Positions 5,893-9,193 of a stretch of 9,193 nt of DNA are shown here, in pieces. Source of the stretch: Arenicella sp. (lineage in GTDB: Bacteria; Pseudomonadota; Gammaproteobacteria; Arenicellales; Arenicellaceae); NCBI GenBank assembly GCA_016763815.1, contig JAESTB010000043.1, forward strand, positions 1-9,193, read 5' to 3'. Below the pieces are notes generated by a model. That model did no database searches, was not told the origin of the DNA, and saw only the letters and a list, made by a program, of their open reading frames with translations. Each line of letters opens with the position of its first letter. Within the stretch, counting starts at the first letter, position 1. Both the position numbers and the translations under genes were made by a program.

Positions 5893-6783
5893 ATGAGTGA
5901 CAGAAGAAAAGCCGGCAGCAAAAATCGGGTGATGGCTTACATCGCGGCCGCAGTTGTGCATCTATTGGTAATAGCGGCATTGTTGTTCAATTTTACTAAT
6001 GACGAGGCACGTGAAACTATTGACGCTTTTGATGCAGAAAAGCTCGATACCATTAAAGCCAGTATGATCGATGAGTCGCAGATTAAAGACCAGCAAGAGA
6101 AGATTAAAAAGGCAGACCGTGAACGTGAACGCAAAAAGCGTGAAGAAAAAAAGCGTCAGCAAGACGAGCTAAAAAAAATACAACAACAAGCAGATCAAGA
6201 GCAGCAGAAAGTCATTGACCTGCAAGACAGGCAGAAACTTGAACAAGAAAAATTGGAGACTCAGCGTAAAGAAATCGCTTTAAAAAAGAAGAGAGACGAT
6301 GAGCAGCGCAAGAAAGATGAGAAAATTGCTAAGCGGAAGGCCGAGGCCGAGAAAAAGCGAATTACTGAGTTGAAAAAGCAGGTGGCTCGAGAAGAAGAGG
6401 ATTTGCGAGAAAGGCGGCGAATAAATAAGCTGCTTGCCGCAGAAGAGGCCGAACAGCTGCAGCGCGAAGCCGATCGTCGAGCCAAAGAACGCACCACTAC
6501 AGTAATGAGCCAGTATTCAGCCAAGATTGAACAGGCGATTAAAGACAAGTGGCGAGTGGCCCCTGGCACCGAATCTTGGCGAGTTGCGAAAATAAATATT
6601 AAACTCTCTTCAGATGGGCGTGTACTTAAGGTTGTTGTCATAAACTCGAGCGGAAGTCAGGACTATGATCGCAGTGTAGAGACCGCGGTATTGCAAGCTA
6701 GTCCGCTGCCCTTCCCAACTGTCGAAGAAGACCCGTCAGCACATCAACTTTTGCAAGACATAAATATCAACCTGAAACAATAA
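5893..6783 (+). CDS. tolA: Tol-Pal system protein TolA
   Basis: TolA links the TolQR motor to TolB and Pal across the periplasm. The 296-aa protein has a short basic N-terminus, one membrane helix (about 14-34) with His23, and then a long charged helical region (about 60-200) rich in Lys, Glu, Arg and Gln. The globular C-terminal domain (about 204-296) runs YSAKIEQAIKDKW .. INIKLSSDGRVLKVVVI .. SASPLPFP-like PLPFPTVEE .. INLKQ. This is the TonB/TolA C-terminal fold. Compared with E. coli (421 aa, Ala-rich helix) the helix is shorter and far less Ala-rich, and the C-terminal domain has no cysteines, so the E. coli disulfide is absent. Ser18 of the E. coli membrane motif is Ala19 here. No Shine-Dalgarno precedes the ATG (AATAATA context), so initiation may depend on coupling to tolR, 12 bases upstream. 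Confidence 0.96.
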   Translation: MSDRRKAGSKNRVMAYIAAAVVHLLVIAALLFNFTNDEARETIDAFDAEKLDTIKASMIDESQIKDQQEKIKKADRERERKKREEKKRQQDELKKIQQQADQEQQKVIDLQDRQKLEQEKLETQRKEIALKKKRDDEQRKKDEKIAKRKAEAEKKRITELKKQVAREEEDLRERRRINKLLAAEEAEQLQREADRRAKERTTTVMSQYSAKIEQAIKDKWRVAPGTESWRVAKINIKLSSDGRVLKVVVINSSGSQDYDRSVETAVLQASPLPFPTVEEDPSAHQLLQDININLKQ

Positions 6784-6798
6784 GAGCTCTTTAGACTT

Positions 6799-8112
6799 AT
6801 GAATAACCTACAATCTTTTCGTCGTCTATTAGTTTCGGCCTCATTGCTGCTTGCTAGCCTAGTCAGTCTGCCGTCATACGCACAAGTAGAGTTAAACATC
6901 TCCGGAGCTGAGGTGCGGGGCATCCCAATTGCCATAGTACCGTTCAAGGTGCTTGATGGCAGCGTTTTAGAACACCAAATCAATGAGGTTATCGCCTTTG
7001 ATTTAGTTGCTTCTGGTAAATTTGAACCCATCGCGGCACAGAATTACCTTAGCAATCCTTCTCGTAATGAAGAAGTTCAGTGGAAAGACTGGCGTTTTAT
7101 TGATGCTGAAGTTTTGGTGATAGGCGAAGTTTGGACCCTCGGCCCTGACCAATATGAAGTCCAGTTTCAGATGTACGATATTGCCCGTGAGCAGCGCATT
7201 GGTAACGGCAAGCGAATCAGCGGCCTTTCAATGCGAGATTTAAGAACGGCGGCCCATGTTATCAGCGACAATGTTTATCAGGCTTTTACCGGTGGTGCTG
7301 GCGCGTTTCAGTCGCGTATGGCCTACATATCACGCACTGAAGTTGAGTATCAACGCTATCGTTATCGTTTGATGGTTTCCGATTGGGATGGCTTCGGAGC
7401 ACGTGAAGTTTACGCTTCTTGGAACCCATTGCTGTCACCAGACTGGTCGCCCGATGGTCAAAAATTAGCGTTTGTTGGTTTTAATAATAAGGGGTCGATC
7501 GTTAAGGTGGTCGATTTAACCACGTTTGTAGATCAGACAATTGCCGAGTTTAAAGGTGTTAACTCAGCACCCGCGTGGTCGCCGGATGGTTCAAAAATCG
7601 CTTACTCGAGCTCGCAGCACGGCAGCCCAGATATCTTTATTTATGATGTTTTGTCACGCCAGCACACTCGAATAAGCTCACATTATGGTATCGACACAGA
7701 GCCATCGTGGTCGCCCAGAGGTGATAGTTTTTTGTTTACATCAAGTCGCACTGGCAAACCCCAGATTTACAGCTATAGTATCAACGATGAATCGCTCTCG
7801 AGAATGACATTTGAGGGCGACGAAAGTGCCAATGCTTCTTATAATTCTGATGGCAGTAAGATTTTAATGGTACATGAAGGTGGTCAGATAACTGTAATGG
7901 ACGAGGAAACCAGCCGCTTGACAATGCTGACCAATGCTAAATTTGATGAAAGTCCGAGTTTTTCTCCCAATGGAGACATGGTATTATATAAAACTGAACA
8001 ACAATATGAGCCAGCGTTGATGGTGGCGTCAGCTGATGGTCGAGTAAGAACTCGATTGAGTCTTGTGAGTGGTGATGTGCGTGAGCCGGCGTGGTCACCG
8101 CTTAGAAAATAA
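6799..8112 (+). CDS. tolB: Tol-Pal system protein TolB
   Basis: TolB is a periplasmic protein that binds Pal and, through its N-terminal segment, TolA, controlling the release of Pal from peptidoglycan. The 437-aa precursor (E. coli 430) has a Sec signal peptide, FRRLLVSASLLLASLVSLP, with likely cleavage after SYA at residue 28. The mature N-terminal TolB domain (about 29-160) starts QVELNISGAEVRGIPIAIVPF, parallel to the E. coli RPIGVVPF segment. A six-bladed beta-propeller (about 175-437) follows, with repeated motifs PDWSPDGQKLAF, PAWSPDGSKIAY, PSWSPRGDSFLF, ASYNSDGSKILM, PSFSPNGDMVLY and a closing PAWSP. The fourth copy is the most divergent. It starts 15 bases after tolA with only AAGAG (6782-6786) upstream at a long spacing. 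Confidence 0.97.
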   Translation: MNNLQSFRRLLVSASLLLASLVSLPSYAQVELNISGAEVRGIPIAIVPFKVLDGSVLEHQINEVIAFDLVASGKFEPIAAQNYLSNPSRNEEVQWKDWRFIDAEVLVIGEVWTLGPDQYEVQFQMYDIAREQRIGNGKRISGLSMRDLRTAAHVISDNVYQAFTGGAGAFQSRMAYISRTEVEYQRYRYRLMVSDWDGFGAREVYASWNPLLSPDWSPDGQKLAFVGFNNKGSIVKVVDLTTFVDQTIAEFKGVNSAPAWSPDGSKIAYSSSQHGSPDIFIYDVLSRQHTRISSHYGIDTEPSWSPRGDSFLFTSSRTGKPQIYSYSINDESLSRMTFEGDESANASYNSDGSKILMVHEGGQITVMDEETSRLTMLTNAKFDESPSFSPNGDMVLYKTEQQYEPALMVASADGRVRTRLSLVSGDVREPAWSPLRK

Positions 8113-8152
8113 AACAAAACAACGGCAACCAAAATAACAAATAATCATTCTT

Positions 8153-8156
8153 GGAG
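8153..8156 (+). promoter_or_regulatory. ribosome binding site of pal
   Basis: GGAG lies six bases before the pal ATG, inside an otherwise A-rich 50-bp gap after tolB. A strong site here fits the high abundance of Pal. No clear promoter is seen in the gap. Confidence 0.75.
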
Positions 8157-8162
8157 TGAAAT

Positions 8163-8687
8163 ATGAATCGTAAATTGGGTCTAATCATGACCGTATTAAT
8201 GGGCTTGGTGCTAACCGCATGTGCGTCTAATGAAAAGCAAGTAGTTGAGACAGAATCAACTAAACCAGTTGTTGTTGATACTGCCAATGTAGATAGAAAT
8301 GCCTATGGCTCTGGCTATTCAGTTAGTGATTTGGCTAGCCAATTCGGTATCGATGGCGACCCGTTAAACTACAAAGTATTGTACTTTAAATACAATAGTT
8401 CGGCTATTGATGAGCGTTCACGCATCATTGCAACGCGTCATGCGCAGTACCTTGGCGAGAAAGGTGGTCTTCGTGTAAATCTTGAAGGTCATGCGGATGA
8501 GCGTGGAACTCGTGATTTTAACCTTGCGTTAGGCGAGCGTCGTGCACAAACCGTTGCTCAGTTGATGAATACCGCTGGTGCATCTAGCGCTATTGAAACT
8601 ATTTCATACGGTGAAGAGCGTCCAGTTAATGTTGCTCATACTGAAACTGCATGGAAGGCTAATCGCCGAGTAGGAATTAAGTACTAA
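8163..8687 (+). CDS. pal: peptidoglycan-associated lipoprotein Pal
   Basis: Pal is an outer-membrane lipoprotein that binds peptidoglycan non-covalently and TolB competitively, anchoring the outer membrane at constriction sites. The 174-aa precursor has a lipoprotein signal ending in the lipobox LTAC, with Cys20 as the lipidated residue. Ala at the +2 position fits export to the outer membrane. A hydrophilic linker (about 21-65) leads to the OmpA-like domain (about 70-174). The key segments there are LYFKYNSSAIDE, VNLEGHADERGTRDFN directly followed by LALGERRAQTVAQ, ISYGEERP and AWKANRRVGIKY. The EGHADERGT and LGERRA motifs are almost identical to E. coli Pal and form the peptidoglycan-binding site. 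It sits between tolB and cpoB as expected. Confidence 0.98.
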   Translation: MNRKLGLIMTVLMGLVLTACASNEKQVVETESTKPVVVDTANVDRNAYGSGYSVSDLASQFGIDGDPLNYKVLYFKYNSSAIDERSRIIATRHAQYLGEKGGLRVNLEGHADERGTRDFNLALGERRAQTVAQLMNTAGASSAIETISYGEERPVNVAHTETAWKANRRVGIKY

Positions 8688-8697
8688 TAAGTTCTAT

Positions 8698-8714
8698 CCT
8701 CGCCTAGTGTGAGG
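8698..8714 (+). other. small hairpin after pal
   Basis: CCTCGC and GTGAGG can form a six-pair stem (one G-U pair) around the loop CTAGT, 11 bases after the pal stop. No T-run follows. With the larger hairpin at 8726-8754 it makes a structured pal 3' end that may slow exonuclease decay or reduce expression into cpoB. Confidence 0.35.
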
Positions 8715-8725
8715 TAATCGTTACG

Positions 8726-8754
8726 AGAGCTAATGCGTTTATGGCATTAGCTCT
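8726..8754 (+). repeat. perfect 11-bp inverted repeat between pal and cpoB
   Basis: AGAGCTAATGC (8726-8736) and GCATTAGCTCT (8744-8754) are perfect complements around a seven-base loop, GTTTATG. No T-run follows on either strand, so it is not a standard terminator. It could be a transcript-stabilising hairpin, a processing site or a weak pause. It separates highly expressed pal from cpoB. Confidence 0.8.
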
Positions 8755-8775
8755 TGACACGAACATAGGTTAATT

Positions 8776-9193
8776 ATGCGACGAATTAAAACGTATGTAA
8801 TGACTATCGGGGTTGCACTTAGTGTTACCCCGATTTTTAATTATGCCTTAGCACAACAGGGCAATAGCGCGACGCAATTGATGCTTCAAGTGCAGACAAT
8901 GAGGCAAGAAGTTGGTGAGTTGCGGGACCTAATTGACCGACAGCAGTTTCAGTTAAGACGATTGCAGAGGCAGGTTGATGCTCAGGCCAAGCGCCTTGAG
9001 TCGATGCAGAGTGCCAAATCAGTCGCGCCTTCGACCGCCACGCCTGGCAATGGCGATTGGTCGAATTACAATAATGTATCGGCAGAAACAAACCCACAAA
9101 CAGAGCCTCAGCTAAATAATAGAGAGCCTCAGCAGCGCAACGATAGTTCCCCATCTACCTACCCAAGCCAAGGTGTTGGCACCGCCGCTGACC
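8776..9193 (+). CDS. cpoB: cell division coordinator CpoB (YbgF), 5' part
   Basis: The frame from ATG 8776 stays open for 139 codons to the window edge, so the gene is incomplete. CpoB is a periplasmic protein of the Tol-Pal cluster. In E. coli it coordinates PBP1B peptidoglycan synthesis with outer-membrane constriction and binds TolA. The start has a Sec signal peptide: basic MRRIK, a hydrophobic core (about 7-21), and likely cleavage after ALA at residue 26. A Gln/Arg/Leu-rich helix (about 32-76, MLQVQTMRQEVGELRDLI then RRLQRQVDAQAKRLE) matches the N-terminal trimerising coiled coil of YbgF. From about 77 comes a Ser/Thr/Pro/Asn/Gln-rich linker. The C-terminal TPR domain should follow beyond 9193. 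AGG (8767-8769) is six bases before the ATG. The position after pal supports the name. Confidence 0.9.
   Translation, partial: MRRIKTYVMTIGVALSVTPIFNYALAQQGNSATQLMLQVQTMRQEVGELRDLIDRQQFQLRRLQRQVDAQAKRLESMQSAKSVAPSTATPGNGDWSNYNNVSAETNPQTEPQLNNREPQQRNDSSPSTYPSQGVGTAAD
8806..8838 (+). terminator. terminator-like hairpin within the cpoB signal-peptide codons
   Basis: ATCGGGGT (8806-8813) pairs perfectly with ACCCCGAT (8827-8834). After one mismatch the stem continues as GCAC/GTGT (8815-8818 with 8822-8825) around a TTA loop. TTTT (8835-8838), then AATT, follows at once. This has the form of an intrinsic terminator or attenuator, yet it lies at codons 11-21 of cpoB. Translating ribosomes would probably prevent it from folding, so it might act only when cpoB is poorly translated. 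Confidence 0.45.

Noticed and set aside
6261..6641. 126-codon minus-strand ORF, Ser/Arg-rich
   Set aside because: It is antisense to the tolA helical region; the Lys/Glu/Arg codons of tolA yield Ser/Phe/Leu-rich shadows on the other strand.
8754..8759. Perfect TTGACA -35 hexamer before cpoB
   Set aside because: No -10-like hexamer lies 16-18 bases downstream (the sequence there is TGCGAC, inside the cpoB start). TAATTA at 8771 is only 11 bases away, so a promoter is not supported.
8837..9154. 105-codon minus-strand ORF opposite cpoB
   Set aside because: The + strand frame has a signal peptide and coiled coil and fits the conserved gene order, so the antisense ORF is a shadow.

Overview
The window is a gammaproteobacterial chromosome segment of moderate GC content. 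It has the conserved order yebC-ruvC-ruvA-ruvB-ybgC-tolQ-tolR-tolA-tolB-pal-cpoB, all on the + strand. Protein sequences resemble the E. coli proteins closely enough for confident naming. A non-enteric lineage is suggested by a short, Lys/Glu/Arg/Gln-rich TolA with no cysteines in its C-terminal domain, and by the direct linkage of the ruv and tol clusters. The species cannot be fixed from this sequence.

Layout. Positions 1-731 hold one unrecognised short ORF (142-528) of doubtful status and a leader with a possible extended -10 promoter for yebC. Positions 732-4086 hold yebC (translation factor family) and the three Holliday-junction genes ruvC, ruvA and ruvB. The ruvA-ruvB junction is unusual: 357 bp of non-coding DNA carry an almost perfect 27-bp inverted repeat, three tandem ~21-bp units and short dispersed copies of the same words. 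Positions 4092-9193 hold the Tol-Pal cluster: the YbgC thioesterase, the TolQ/TolR proton-driven motor, the TolA periplasm-spanning link, the TolB beta-propeller, the Pal lipoprotein and the 5' part of cpoB, which runs off the window.

Function. RuvA and RuvB form the branch-migration motor on Holliday junctions, and RuvC cuts them. TolQ-TolR use the proton motive force to energise TolA, which crosses the periplasm to the TolB-Pal complex on the outer membrane. This drives outer-membrane constriction at division, with CpoB coordinating the process with peptidoglycan synthesis.

No new multigene system is visible. The points worth a second look are small: the repeat element inside ruvAB, a clamp-motif-like tail on RuvB, direct repeats around the yebC stop and ruvC start, an Ala-rich N-terminal extension on TolQ, a Ser-to-Ala change in the TolA membrane helix, and a terminator-like hairpin inside the cpoB signal-peptide codons.
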